In this document: positions 43,262 to 51,611 of the stretch, in pieces
Layout: every line of letters starts with the position of its first letter
How positions within the stretch are numbered: position 1 is the stretch's first letter
Assembly (NCBI GenBank): GCA_963843525.1
Contig: CAWJKM010000005.1
Span: 558,001-622,000 of the forward strand
Direction of reading: 5' to 3'
Source of the DNA: DATJPR01 sp963843525
Lineage (GTDB): Bacteria > Bacteroidota > Ignavibacteria > UBA10030 > UBA6906
Length of the DNA: 64,000 nucleotides
Position numbers and translations under genes: made by a program
Notes under the pieces: generated by a model
Database searches by the model: none
What the model saw: the letters and a program-made list of their open reading frames with translations, nothing else
Told to the model about the DNA's origin: nothing

Positions 43262-44386
43262 TCACCGCACCTTGAACGTCGCGAGACTGAGAATCATCAT
43301 GAGGACCGCCACGATATAGAATCGAGTCACAATCTTCGGCTCCGGCCACCCGAGCATTTCAAAATGATGATGCAGGGGCGCCATTCGGAAGACCCGTTTC
43401 CCGGCACCATATTTTTTCTTGGTGTATTTGAAATACATCCGCTGGATAATCACCGAGAGCGTCTCCGCGACAAACACTCCGCCAAGGGTCGGCAGCAGGA
43501 GCTCCTTCTTGATCAGCACGCAGAGCGCACCCAGGGCGCCCCCCAGCGCAAGGGAACCCGTGTCGCCCATGAACACCTGTGCCGGGTAGGCGTTGAACCA
43601 GAGAAACCCGAGTGACGCTCCGGCCAGCGCCGCGCAGTAGACGACCAGTTCACCGTTTCCCCGAATGTAGGGAATGGTGAGGTACTCGCTCCACACGATG
43701 TTCCCGGAAACGTAGCTGATGACCCCGAGCGTGAGCCCGACGATCCCAACGATCCCGATGGCGAGACCGTCCAGTCCATCCGTGAGATTCACCGCGTTCG
43801 ACATCGCCGTGATGATGAAGATGACCAGCGGAATGTACAGGCGGCCAAAGTCGAACTCCAGATGTTTGAAGAACGGAACAGTGGTGGACGAACTGAGCTT
43901 CCACAGGTCTGCGTCGATCCACTGGGGAAAGAAATAAATGATGCTCCCGACAACGAGGCCGGCAAAGACCTGTCCGACGATTTTGTATCTTCCGATCAGT
44001 CCCTTTGGTTTTTTCTTCACCACCTTCAAATAGTCGTCCAGGAATCCCACGCCGCCCAGGACAATCGTGACGAAGAGAATCAACACCACATACATATTCG
44101 AGAGGTTCGCCCACAAGAGGACCGGAACGACCAGGGCCGACAGGACGATCAAACCGCCCATCGTTGGTGTGCCGGCCTTTGCAAGGTGACTCTTCGGCGC
44201 CTCAACCTTGGCCGCCTCGCCGATCTGCTTTTCCCTGAGCATATGGATGATCTTCGGGCCAAGCCAGAAGGCGATGATCAAAGCGGTTATTGCCGCCGCC
44301 GCCGCGCGGAACGTAAGATACCGCACCATCCCGAACCCCGGGGGATGATAGAGACGCTCCAGCAAATCAAGGATATGATACAGCAT
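43262..44386 (-). CDS. mraY: Phospho-N-acetylmuramoyl-pentapeptide transferase
   Basis: MraY forms lipid I by moving phospho-MurNAc-pentapeptide to undecaprenyl phosphate. The 374-residue membrane protein has about ten helices. Typical motifs are KAGTPTMGGLIV, the DDYLKVV aspartate pair (GFLDDYLKV), NAVNLTDGLDGLAIG, FMGDTGSLALGGALG and the histidine motif APLHHHFEMLGWPE (HHHFE). It starts with a GTP-independent short N-terminus (YHILDLLERLY) and ATG 44386, 10 bases after murF. Longer than the E. coli protein by about 14 residues, as is common in FCB bacteria. Confidence 0.98.
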   Translation of the reverse strand: MLYHILDLLERLYHPPGFGMVRYLTFRAAAAAITALIIAFWLGPKIIHMLREKQIGEAAKVEAPKSHLAKAGTPTMGGLIVLSALVVPVLLWANLSNMYVVLILFVTIVLGGVGFLDDYLKVVKKKPKGLIGRYKIVGQVFAGLVVGSIIYFFPQWIDADLWKLSSSTTVPFFKHLEFDFGRLYIPLVIFIITAMSNAVNLTDGLDGLAIGIVGIVGLTLGVISYVSGNIVWSEYLTIPYIRGNGELVVYCAALAGASLGFLWFNAYPAQVFMGDTGSLALGGALGALCVLIKKELLLPTLGGVFVAETLSVIIQRMYFKYTKKKYGAGKRVFRMAPLHHHFEMLGWPEPKIVTRFYIVAVLMMILSLATFKVR

Positions 44387-44396
44387 GCTTCCGATC

Positions 44397-45812
44397 CTAT
44401 TGATGACCGTAGCGCGGAACGGGCGAACCGAGCTGTGACGCCAGAAATGTTACGACATCCTCGAGTTTCATCCCGCGAGAAGCCTTTACCAGGACAACGT
44501 CGCCGGGACCCACCAGTTCTGCCAGATACTCCGCCAGAGTGCTCTTTTGATCGTAATGAAATCCTCCGTCCCGGCCGAATCCTTCGTTGATGTGCTTCCC
44601 CTGGTCTCCGATGGTCAGGAGGTACTCTATTCCGAGTGACCGTGCCTCCTGTCCGATCCCAAGATGCTCTTCCGCACTCCCGCCGCCGAGCTCCCGCATG
44701 TCCCCGAGTACCGCAATACATTTCCCGGCTCCCCGCATTCCCGCGAGGGTATGGAGCGCGGCACGCATGGAGTCCGGGTTGGCGTTATACGTGTCGTTCA
44801 ACACGGTTACCCCGTTGACGGTGAGCACCTCCATGCGTTTGCTCGTGGGCTGGAATTCTTCCAGCGCTTCCTTCACCTTCGCCCAGGGCACCCGGAAGGA
44901 GAGTCCGACCGCCGCCGCGGCAAGCGCGTTGAGACCGTTGTGATCGCCAAGGATGGAAAGCGCGACGGGAAATGGTTTCCGCACAGTGCCGCCGCGAATC
45001 TGCAACATGGCCGCCCCGTTGGCCCCGCGGCCGACGATTTTCCCGCCGTATGTCGGCCTGCCCGTAATTCCGTACCCCACGGTCTTTTTCAGCCCGTGCG
45101 GAACAGACCGGACGACGCGATGATCGTCCATATTGACAAACGCCGTCGCTCCGGACACACCCTTGAGAGAGCCGAAGAGGGTGGACTCCTCCTTCTCCAC
45201 TCCGTCGACGTCCGCAAAGAACTCCAAATGTTCCCGTCCGATGTTGGTGATCAATCCCATGGTCGGCTGCGTTATTGCACAGAGCCACCCGAGTTCTCCG
45301 GGATGGTTTGTTCCGAGTTCCACCACCGCGACGTCGTGCTTTTTTTCCAGACGGAACAGCGTCAGCGGCACGCCGATATGATTGTTCAGGTTCCCTTCGG
45401 TGCTGAGGACGCTGAATTTCTTCCTGAGCACTGCCGCGATCATTTCTTTTGTGGTGGTCTTTCCGTTGCTGCCTGCCACGGCAAGGACAGGGAGATCGAA
45501 TTTTCTCCTGTACACGGAAGCCAGATTCCCCAGCGACTGTGTCGTGTCATCGACGACGAGAAGGGGAATGCTTGATCGAACGAGGGCTCTCCCGTTGCCG
45601 TCGACTATTGCGGCGGCGGCTCCCAGTTCGAACGCCTGATCCACAAACCGGTGCCCGTCGAATTTCTCTCCATGGATCGCAATGAAGAGGTTCCCCTCTC
45701 CGACGGTGCGGGAATCCGTCGACACTCCGGTAAACGTTTTCCCCTTGACCGACTCAACGCGGACTTCTTCACGATGGGCCAGTCCCAGCAGATCTTTCGC
45801 CGATAGTCTCAC
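44397..45812 (-). CDS. murF: UDP-MurNAc-tripeptide--D-Ala-D-Ala ligase
   Basis: MurF adds D-Ala-D-Ala to UDP-MurNAc-tripeptide, completing the pentapeptide. The 471-residue enzyme shows GVSTDSRTVGEGNLFIAI in the first domain, the P-loop VLAVAGSNGKTTTKEM, STEGNLNNHIGVPLTL, VVELGTNHPGELGWL, ITNIGREHLEFF, NDTYNANPDSM and AVLGDMRELG, all characteristic of MurF. The start is GTG 45812, directly before RLSAKDLL; an ATG seven bases upstream is out of frame. It is separated from murE by 50 bases and from mraY by 10. Confidence 0.97.
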   Translation of the reverse strand: MRLSAKDLLGLAHREEVRVESVKGKTFTGVSTDSRTVGEGNLFIAIHGEKFDGHRFVDQAFELGAAAAIVDGNGRALVRSSIPLLVVDDTTQSLGNLASVYRRKFDLPVLAVAGSNGKTTTKEMIAAVLRKKFSVLSTEGNLNNHIGVPLTLFRLEKKHDVAVVELGTNHPGELGWLCAITQPTMGLITNIGREHLEFFADVDGVEKEESTLFGSLKGVSGATAFVNMDDHRVVRSVPHGLKKTVGYGITGRPTYGGKIVGRGANGAAMLQIRGGTVRKPFPVALSILGDHNGLNALAAAAVGLSFRVPWAKVKEALEEFQPTSKRMEVLTVNGVTVLNDTYNANPDSMRAALHTLAGMRGAGKCIAVLGDMRELGGGSAEEHLGIGQEARSLGIEYLLTIGDQGKHINEGFGRDGGFHYDQKSTLAEYLAELVGPGDVVLVKASRGMKLEDVVTFLASQLGSPVPRYGHQ

Positions 45813-45862
45813 GACGCATGCACCCTGTTACGTGAACCGTGGGTGTCCTCTTTTCGTTGCTC

Positions 45863-47374
45863 TCAATTCTTTTCCCTGCGCAGCCAGTGCTCCACCTCTT
45901 CGTGATCATCCAGGTGCACTTTCTCTTTCCCGACCACCTGGTAATCCTCATGGCCTTTGCCGGCGAGAAGGACAAAGTCTCCTGCCTGCGCCGCACCGAA
46001 GGCTTCGGCGATTGCGGTTTTCCTGTCCGCAAATCTCTTTGCCGTGCTCCCTTTCGGGATCCCGGTGAAGATTTCATCGATAATTGCATCCGGGCTTTCC
46101 GTCCGGGGATTGTCGGAGGTGACAATTGTAATGTCGCTGAGTTCCGAGGCGATTTTCCCCATGATCGGCCGTTTCGTCCGGTCTCTGTCGCCTCCGCATC
46201 CGAAGACCGTGATCACGCGCCCCGCCCCCTTGAGGGGAAGAAGATCGCGAATCGTCCGCAGACATTTCTCGAGCGCATCCGGGGTATGGGCATAATCAAT
46301 AACAACTGTCCAGCCACCGGGGGTGAGAATCTGTTCGAACCTCCCGCGGACGGCCTTCAACCCGTCGACCGCCGATTGAATGGCTTCATCGCGAACGCCG
46401 AGGACGATGCCGGTGGCGGCGCCGGCCAGAATATTTTCCACGTTAAAGCGGCCGGTCAGGCGCGCCGACAGGGGAATCGTTCCGCCCGGATGATGGATCT
46501 TCATGCGTATCCCGGCCACCGTCACGGCGACCTCTTCCGCGACGACATCGGCCCCGGGGTGTTGCGCATAACTCCACACGCGTGCGTGTGTGTTCCCGAC
46601 AATGGCGCGGCCGTACGGATCATCGAGATTCGTCACGGCGGTCGATGTGCTGTCAAGCATGTCGAACAGCGAACGTTTTGCCTGGAAATACTCATCCATC
46701 GAATGATGGAAATCAAGATGATCCTGGGTCAGGTTCGTGAACACTCCCGCCGCAAACTGCAATGCCTCCACCCGGTGAAGCGCGAGCGCATGCGAGGATA
46801 CCTCCATCGCAGCAGCAGTACATCCCTCCGTGCGCATTTCGCGGAGAAGCGCGTTGAGCTCAAGCGACTCCGGCGTGGTGTGCGTCGCGGGGAGCAACCG
46901 CGAGCCGGTGTGGTATCCGATGGTCCCGATCAGGCCCGTTTTTTTCCCCGCGTGTTCAAGAATCGCCCGGACGATATGCGTCGTCGTGGTCTTCCCGTTT
47001 GTCCCCGTCACGCCGACCAGCGTCAACTCCTTCGATGGATCGTGGTGGTAATTCGCGGCGATGCGCGCGAGCGCTTTCCGCGAATCAGGGACCAGGATCT
47101 TGAAAACATTCGTGTGCAGGAAATAGGGGTCGGGGAGAGCATGATCATCCTGCACGACTATTGCGACCGCCCCTTGCTGTATTGCCCGTTCCAGGTACGC
47201 GTGTCCATCAACCGATTCCCCTTTGATAGCCACAAAGAGGTCGTTGACGTCGACCTTGCGTGAATCATACTGCACGTTGTTGATGGAAATATCCTGCGTG
47301 AGAGCCATTCTCCCGAAATAGGAAGAGAAGAGCTTGATCACGTGAACACCCTGCAGCAATTCTGCCAACACCAT
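45863..47374 (-). CDS. murE: UDP-MurNAc-L-Ala-D-Glu--meso-diaminopimelate ligase
   Basis: MurE attaches the third residue of the stem peptide. The 503-residue protein has YDSRKVDVNDLFVAIKG, the P-loop VGVTGTNGKTTTTHI, TTPESLELN, MEVSSHALALHRV, NLTQDHLDFHHSM (carbamylated lysine loop nearby, QAKRSLF) and DYAHTPDALEK. The substrate-selecting motif reads TSDNPRTESP, the DNPR type that binds meso-diaminopimelate, so the wall is probably of the Gram-negative A1-gamma type. ATG 47374 lies 33 bases after ftsI. Confidence 0.98.
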   Translation of the reverse strand: MVLAELLQGVHVIKLFSSYFGRMALTQDISINNVQYDSRKVDVNDLFVAIKGESVDGHAYLERAIQQGAVAIVVQDDHALPDPYFLHTNVFKILVPDSRKALARIAANYHHDPSKELTLVGVTGTNGKTTTTHIVRAILEHAGKKTGLIGTIGYHTGSRLLPATHTTPESLELNALLREMRTEGCTAAAMEVSSHALALHRVEALQFAAGVFTNLTQDHLDFHHSMDEYFQAKRSLFDMLDSTSTAVTNLDDPYGRAIVGNTHARVWSYAQHPGADVVAEEVAVTVAGIRMKIHHPGGTIPLSARLTGRFNVENILAGAATGIVLGVRDEAIQSAVDGLKAVRGRFEQILTPGGWTVVIDYAHTPDALEKCLRTIRDLLPLKGAGRVITVFGCGGDRDRTKRPIMGKIASELSDITIVTSDNPRTESPDAIIDEIFTGIPKGSTAKRFADRKTAIAEAFGAAQAGDFVLLAGKGHEDYQVVGKEKVHLDDHEEVEHWLRREKN

Positions 47375-47407
47375 GGGGCGATGCCTTTGACGCCGCGTCA
47401 GACTTAC

Positions 47408-49573
47408 TTAATTGAGAAATCCCGGATAGGACCGGGGAACACACCGGACCAGAATACGCGAACCGGGTCGAACCTGTGTGCCGGCCGGCGGACTTTGTGC
47501 GGCAACCACCCCGGATCCGCTCAACTGGCCATCGAGTTGATTCGTCGCCAGGCGGTTTAGGGCCCGACGCATGCTCAGGCCGCGAAGGTCCGGGACCACC
47601 GTCATGCCGGCCTGCGGTCCGACCGGTTTTCCGCTGTTTGCGGTCAGTCGAACCTCGCCGCCTTTTTCGATATGGCTCCCCTGTTCCGGTGTTTCCTTGG
47701 TCACAATGGCGCCGGACCCTTCCACCGAAACATCAAAACCCTGGCCCGTGAGAATGGCCCGTGCGGCGTCGACAGTCAGCATGGTCACATCGGGAACTAC
47801 ATAGCCCTCATTTGCAAGTCGGACATTCTCCTTCCGTACAAAGCGGGCGGACGTTGCATAAATCTTTTCCGCGATCTCTTTGAAGATCGGTGCACTGGCC
47901 GCACCTCCGGTGTAACCGCCGACCCGCGGATGATCGAGCATGACGAGACAAACCACCTTGGGATCGTCGGCAGGGAAGTACCCGACGAAGGAGGCTGTGT
48001 AATTGCCGGTTTCATATTTTCCATCGTTGTACCGGCGCGAGGTCCCCGTCTTTCCCGCAACCGTGACACCCGGGAGGCGGGCACCGATTCCGGTGCCGCG
48101 TTCGACGACCCCTTTGAAAAACGACGTGAGAGTGTCGGCAGTGGACCTCGACACGACGGTCCTGACTGCTTCGGGTTTCGTCTGCGTGAGGACATTTCCG
48201 CGGTCATCCAGTGTCTGGCGGATGATGTACGGTCTCATCAGAACTCCGTGGTTGGCCACCGCGGCGTATGCACACGCGATCTGAACCGGAGTGACGCCCA
48301 CCTCGTAGCCGAACGCCATGGAGTTCAGCGTTGTCCCGGACCATTCATCCGGCCGCTTCAATTCGCCACGAACCTCCGCGGGGAGATCAATTCCCGTCTC
48401 GTTTCCGAAGCCGTAATTGCGTGCCATGGTATAGAGGCGTTCTGTCCCGATGGAATTCGAGATCTTCGCCATAACGATGTTGCTCGACACTTCCATGGCT
48501 TCCCGGAAGGTGAGCATCCCGTGCGGGTGGTCATCGGTGATCGGCCGGTATTTTCCTCTCCCGATCGGGACGCGATAGAGTCCGTTTTCCGCCCAGTACT
48601 TCGCTTCGGGCGCGACAAGATGGTCCTGCAGAGCCGCCGACGCGGTCACAATTTTAAAAACGGAGCCCGGCTCAAACATGTCCATGATCGCCCTGTTTCG
48701 CATTGCGCCCGGGTCGATATGGAGCTGGTCGTTCGGATCGATGCCCGGATAGTTCACCATGGCAAGGACTTCGCCGGTCGATGGATCAAGCATCACCACG
48801 ATACCGCCGTCGGCTTGTGCCCGCTCGACCCCTTTCCGGAGCTCCTCTTCGGCAATAGCCTGATAACTCACATCGATCGTGAGGATGATGCTGTGGCCGT
48901 TCACGGGGTCCACCTTCGGGTAGTCCACCGAGCGGCGACGCCGCCCCAGGGCATCCCGTTGCATGATCATGTAGCCGTCACGCCCCTGCAATACGTCGTT
49001 ACACTCGAGTTCCAGGCCGCTCAGGCCGTTATTGTCGACATCGGTGAGGCCGACAACCTGTCCGGCAAGTTGTTCATAATGATACAGGCGGCGTGGCTCT
49101 TCCAGCTGCACGACGCCTTCAAATTCTCCCGGTTTCACACTCCGCGCGAGCTGCGGACTGACACGCCGTTCGAGCCACACAAATCTCCGGGTTGTTTCGA
49201 GCTTGTCCGTGTAGTAGCGGCTCGGGCGATCGAATACTTTTGCCATCGCGGTGGCGAACCCGCCGGCTTCAGCGCCGAGAAGTTTCGGGTCCGCGGCGAG
49301 AGAAACCATCATCGTATTCGACACCAGGAGCGTCCCGTTCCGGTCGTAAATATTGCCCCGTGCCGAGGGAAGCTTCACGGGTACTTCCGATTGCTGCTTC
49401 GCTTTCTCCTGGTACATCGTTGCGTCGAGGACCTGAATCTGAACCAGCCGCAGGACGATGACGCAAAAGGCCGCAATCATGGATATCTTGACAACAAGCA
49501 TGCGACCGGCGGCCTCAGGTTTCCCGGCGCCCTGTTCCTGGCGCGCTTGCATCGGATCTGTTCGTTGCTTCAT
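47408..49573 (-). CDS. ftsI: Division transpeptidase FtsI (PBP3-like) with PASTA domains
   Basis: A 721-residue class B penicillin-binding protein: one membrane helix near residues 28-45, a pedestal domain starting PSARGNIYDRNG, and a transpeptidase domain with the three active-site motifs Ser-x-x-Lys (EPGSVFK, about residue 304), S-S-N (about 364) and K-T-G (about 508). Two C-terminal PASTA repeats follow (VVPDVTMLTVDAARAIL and VVPDLRGLSMRRALNRL). It cross-links septal peptidoglycan with FtsW. PASTA-bearing FtsI is common in Chlorobi and Bacteroidota relatives. I prefer ATG 49573 over a TTG nine bases upstream. No strong ribosome-binding site is seen; it may be coupled to ftsL, whose stop is 14 bases ahead. 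Confidence 0.96.
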   Translation of the reverse strand: MKQRTDPMQARQEQGAGKPEAAGRMLVVKISMIAAFCVIVLRLVQIQVLDATMYQEKAKQQSEVPVKLPSARGNIYDRNGTLLVSNTMMVSLAADPKLLGAEAGGFATAMAKVFDRPSRYYTDKLETTRRFVWLERRVSPQLARSVKPGEFEGVVQLEEPRRLYHYEQLAGQVVGLTDVDNNGLSGLELECNDVLQGRDGYMIMQRDALGRRRRSVDYPKVDPVNGHSIILTIDVSYQAIAEEELRKGVERAQADGGIVVMLDPSTGEVLAMVNYPGIDPNDQLHIDPGAMRNRAIMDMFEPGSVFKIVTASAALQDHLVAPEAKYWAENGLYRVPIGRGKYRPITDDHPHGMLTFREAMEVSSNIVMAKISNSIGTERLYTMARNYGFGNETGIDLPAEVRGELKRPDEWSGTTLNSMAFGYEVGVTPVQIACAYAAVANHGVLMRPYIIRQTLDDRGNVLTQTKPEAVRTVVSRSTADTLTSFFKGVVERGTGIGARLPGVTVAGKTGTSRRYNDGKYETGNYTASFVGYFPADDPKVVCLVMLDHPRVGGYTGGAASAPIFKEIAEKIYATSARFVRKENVRLANEGYVVPDVTMLTVDAARAILTGQGFDVSVEGSGAIVTKETPEQGSHIEKGGEVRLTANSGKPVGPQAGMTVVPDLRGLSMRRALNRLATNQLDGQLSGSGVVAAQSPPAGTQVRPGSRILVRCVPRSYPGFLN

Positions 49574-49587
49574 GGAGGACAACGCCG

Positions 49588-50055
49588 TTAATGGTCCGTT
49601 ACCCGGCGCAAGGCAGATTCATCAATAGAGAAGGGTGCGGGCTGCTCCCGCGGGAACACCAGTCCGAGTTGCTCCGTCGCAATGCGGCCGATCCTCTCCC
49701 ATGAGGATTTCCGGTTCACTTCGGCACGCAGGGACGCATTGACATTTTGAATCGCATCATAGCGTACCTGTAATTTTCCCACATCGGCCGCAAGCTGATT
49801 GATGGTCAGGATATTATTGACGTAGAGCACGATCACAAAGGCGACCCCGAAGAGCATGAGAATCGTGTTGAATGTCGAGTAGCGACGGCGCGTGATCTTC
49901 CGGTTGTGCCGGGGAAGAGGCGTTCCGCCCGGCGCCGGCGATCGTTGTTCCCCGTTGAAGATGTAACGGGTCTCAAGGCGGGGTTTCGTCTCTTCGCGCG
50001 GCGAGCGGTTGACCCGTTCGAGAATTTCTCTGGCGTCTTCACGCATGATTTTCAT
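49588..50055 (-). CDS. ftsL: FtsL-like bitopic division protein
   Basis: The 155-residue product has a basic, probably disordered N-terminus, one membrane helix (TFNTILMLFGVAFVIVLYV, about residues 61-80) and a short periplasmic coiled coil (INQLAADVGKLQVRYDAIQN) followed by RIGRIATEQLGLVFP, the (R)IxxIAxxxLGL motif of FtsL/DivIC-type proteins. Such proteins sit with FtsQ and FtsB at the septum. Its place between rsmH and ftsI supports FtsL. The start is ATG 50055 (or ATG 50046, three codons later); it overlaps the end of rsmH by 17 bases. Confidence 0.85.
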   Translation of the reverse strand: MKIMREDAREILERVNRSPREETKPRLETRYIFNGEQRSPAPGGTPLPRHNRKITRRRYSTFNTILMLFGVAFVIVLYVNNILTINQLAADVGKLQVRYDAIQNVNASLRAEVNRKSSWERIGRIATEQLGLVFPREQPAPFSIDESALRRVTDH

Positions 50056-51022
50056 CGACTGCTGTTGATTGGGGCATCCGCTCGGCCACCCGCATCTTGG
50101 CGCTTCTGGCCCTGGGATTCTTCCGGGCTTCCGCGGGAGAAGGGAGAAGCGGATGCTTCGTGACCACCCGCAGAACCGGGTTTACTACGCGGTCCGGTAC
50201 CAGCTTATTTCCGGACGGGACAAACGTTGCCGACAGCTCGCGAAACGACTCTTTGACGATCCGGTCTTCGAGTGAATGATACGCAATCACGACAAACCTT
50301 CCGCCGGGCACAAGAAGCTTTGCCCCCTCGAGCAACGTTTGCCGCAAGGAATCGAGTTCTTGATTCACCTCGATCCGGATTGCCTGAAACACCCGGGCCA
50401 GTGACTTCAGCAGAAAGCGCTGACCCACGGCAATTTCCACTGCGCTCGCGAGTTGGGCCGTCGAGGTGACCGGCCTTGCACCGATGATTCTCCGCGCAAT
50501 GGCGCGTGAGGCCCGTTCTTCACCGAACCTGAAAAGGATCTCGGCAAGCCGGGCCTCATCATACGTGTTCACGACGTCCAGGGCACTGAACGATTGGCGC
50601 CGGTCGAATCGCATGTCGAGCGGCGCATCGCCCCTGAAACTAAAACCGCGATCTGTTGTATCGATCTGGTGCGACGACACTCCAAGATCGAGGAGGATGC
50701 CCGAGGGTCGCCGTGGGCTGACAGCTTCCAGACTCGAGCGCAGCGTCCGGAAGTTCGCCTGGACAAAGCGTGCGCGTCGACATGGGCTCAGCCTTTCGCG
50801 CGCTGCGGCAAGTGCTTCATCGTCAGCGTCCATGCACAAGAGTTCTCCCTTCCCCTCGAGTAAACCGCACAGGCGTTCCGCATGTCCTCCGCCGCCGGTT
50901 GTGCCGTCGATATACAGGCCCTCCCGATCAGTCAGAAGTAGGGATACCACTTCGTCACAAAGAACAGGGATGTGATACGTGGACCAGCCGTCCCCGGCTG
51001 TATGTTCCTCCGGGGGAATCAT
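50039..51022 (-). CDS. rsmH: 16S rRNA m4C1402 methyltransferase
   Basis: RsmH (MraW) N4-methylates C1402 of 16S rRNA. The 327-residue sequence shows HIPVLCDEVVSLL, DGTTGGGGHAERLC, the ILLDLGVSSHQIDTTDRGFSF signature, APLDMRFDR, and the C-terminal FQAIRIEVNQELDSL with YHSLEDRIVK. These are diagnostic. ATG 51022 begins 8 bases after the mraZ stop, the standard dcw order. The C-terminal tail is basic and ends SAKMRVAER. Confidence 0.98.
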   Translation of the reverse strand: MIPPEEHTAGDGWSTYHIPVLCDEVVSLLLTDREGLYIDGTTGGGGHAERLCGLLEGKGELLCMDADDEALAAARERLSPCRRARFVQANFRTLRSSLEAVSPRRPSGILLDLGVSSHQIDTTDRGFSFRGDAPLDMRFDRRQSFSALDVVNTYDEARLAEILFRFGEERASRAIARRIIGARPVTSTAQLASAVEIAVGQRFLLKSLARVFQAIRIEVNQELDSLRQTLLEGAKLLVPGGRFVVIAYHSLEDRIVKESFRELSATFVPSGNKLVPDRVVNPVLRVVTKHPLLPSPAEARKNPRARSAKMRVAERMPQSTAVDENHA

Positions 51023-51030
51023 AGCGGGCG

Positions 51031-51474
51031 TTACGGCGGAAATACGGTCTGTGCCACGGTCTCGTAACTTTCGGACTGCGCTTTTTGGTACTCCTCGAAC
51101 CGCGTCGGATGCCAGATTTCAATTCGTTCGAGCACTCCAATGATTAACGCTTCGTTTTCAAGTCCGGCAATTTGGAGAAGTTCACGAGGGATCGACAGCC
51201 TGGCCTGACCGTCGAGTGGGAGTTCGGTAGCATACTGACAGAGCGTGCGCGTGAAAAATCTGTGCTTCGGATTCGTGCTGGAAAGTTGACGGATGGACGA
51301 TTCGAGTTTATTCCACTCGTCCTGCGGGTACACAAAAATGCAGTTGTCATATCCTCGCGTCACAACAAAGAGATCGTTCGCTTCCGGCGAAACGTATTTG
51401 CGCAGCTTCGCGGGAAGATTTACCCGCCCTTTGCTGTCGACTGAGTAGTGATACGATCCCTTAAACGAAGACAT
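51031..51474 (-). CDS. mraZ: Transcriptional regulator MraZ
   Basis: MraZ is a ring-forming DNA-binding protein with two SpoVT/AbrB-like swapped-hairpin domains that represses or tunes the dcw operon, including itself. In this 147-residue protein the two repeats are visible as GSYHYSVDSKGRVNLPAKLR and LPLDGQARLSIPRELLQ, each with the D(S/G)xGRxxxPxxLR-type pattern. It is the first gene of the dcw cluster. Three TGGG-type direct repeats with 10-base period lie 60-86 bases upstream, in the expected position for autoregulation. ATG 51474 is clear. Confidence 0.97.
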   Translation of the reverse strand: MSSFKGSYHYSVDSKGRVNLPAKLRKYVSPEANDLFVVTRGYDNCIFVYPQDEWNKLESSIRQLSSTNPKHRFFTRTLCQYATELPLDGQARLSIPRELLQIAGLENEALIIGVLERIEIWHPTRFEEYQKAQSESYETVAQTVFPP

Positions 51475-51533
51475 TCCGCCTCAGGAAAAAATGGGACCGG
51501 TCGCCCCTTTGCAGGAAATTATCAGGTTGGATA

Positions 51534-51560
51534 ACCCACTTTTACCCACTAATCCCCCCG
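51534..51560 (-). promoter_or_regulatory. MraZ-type operator: three direct repeats
   Basis: On the minus strand GTGGGT occurs at 51544-51549 and 51534-51539 exactly 10 bases apart, and a degenerate third copy (GGGGGG, 51554-51559) keeps the same spacing. MraZ is known to bind TGGG direct repeats spaced by about five bases upstream of mraZ. The repeats start right after the likely -10 element and cover the expected transcription start, so binding would block initiation. Confidence 0.75.
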
Positions 51561-51561
51561 T

Positions 51562-51589
51562 AAGATAGAGGTTTGACTTTCAAAGTCAA
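51562..51589 (-). promoter_or_regulatory. Probable mraZ (dcw) promoter
   Basis: Minus-strand TTGACT (51584-51589) and TATCTT (51562-51567) are 16 bases apart. The -35 is part of a perfect 17-base dyad, TTGACTTTGAAAGTCAA (51573-51589), that could also be a regulator site or a weak hairpin ending mfd transcripts. The three MraZ-type repeats follow immediately, which supports the promoter call. Confidence 0.55.
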
Positions 51590-51611
51590 GTGAGAAGAAC
51601 CGCGAAGTGGC

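Noticed and set aside
47332..47350. TGATCACGTGAACA resembling parS at the start of murE
   Set aside because: Too many mismatches outside the CACGTG core.
47672..49591. Long plus-strand open frame (639 codons) opposite ftsI
   Set aside because: It is the antisense shadow of a well-supported FtsI in GC-rich DNA; it has no family motif and composition dominated by Arg, His and Gly.
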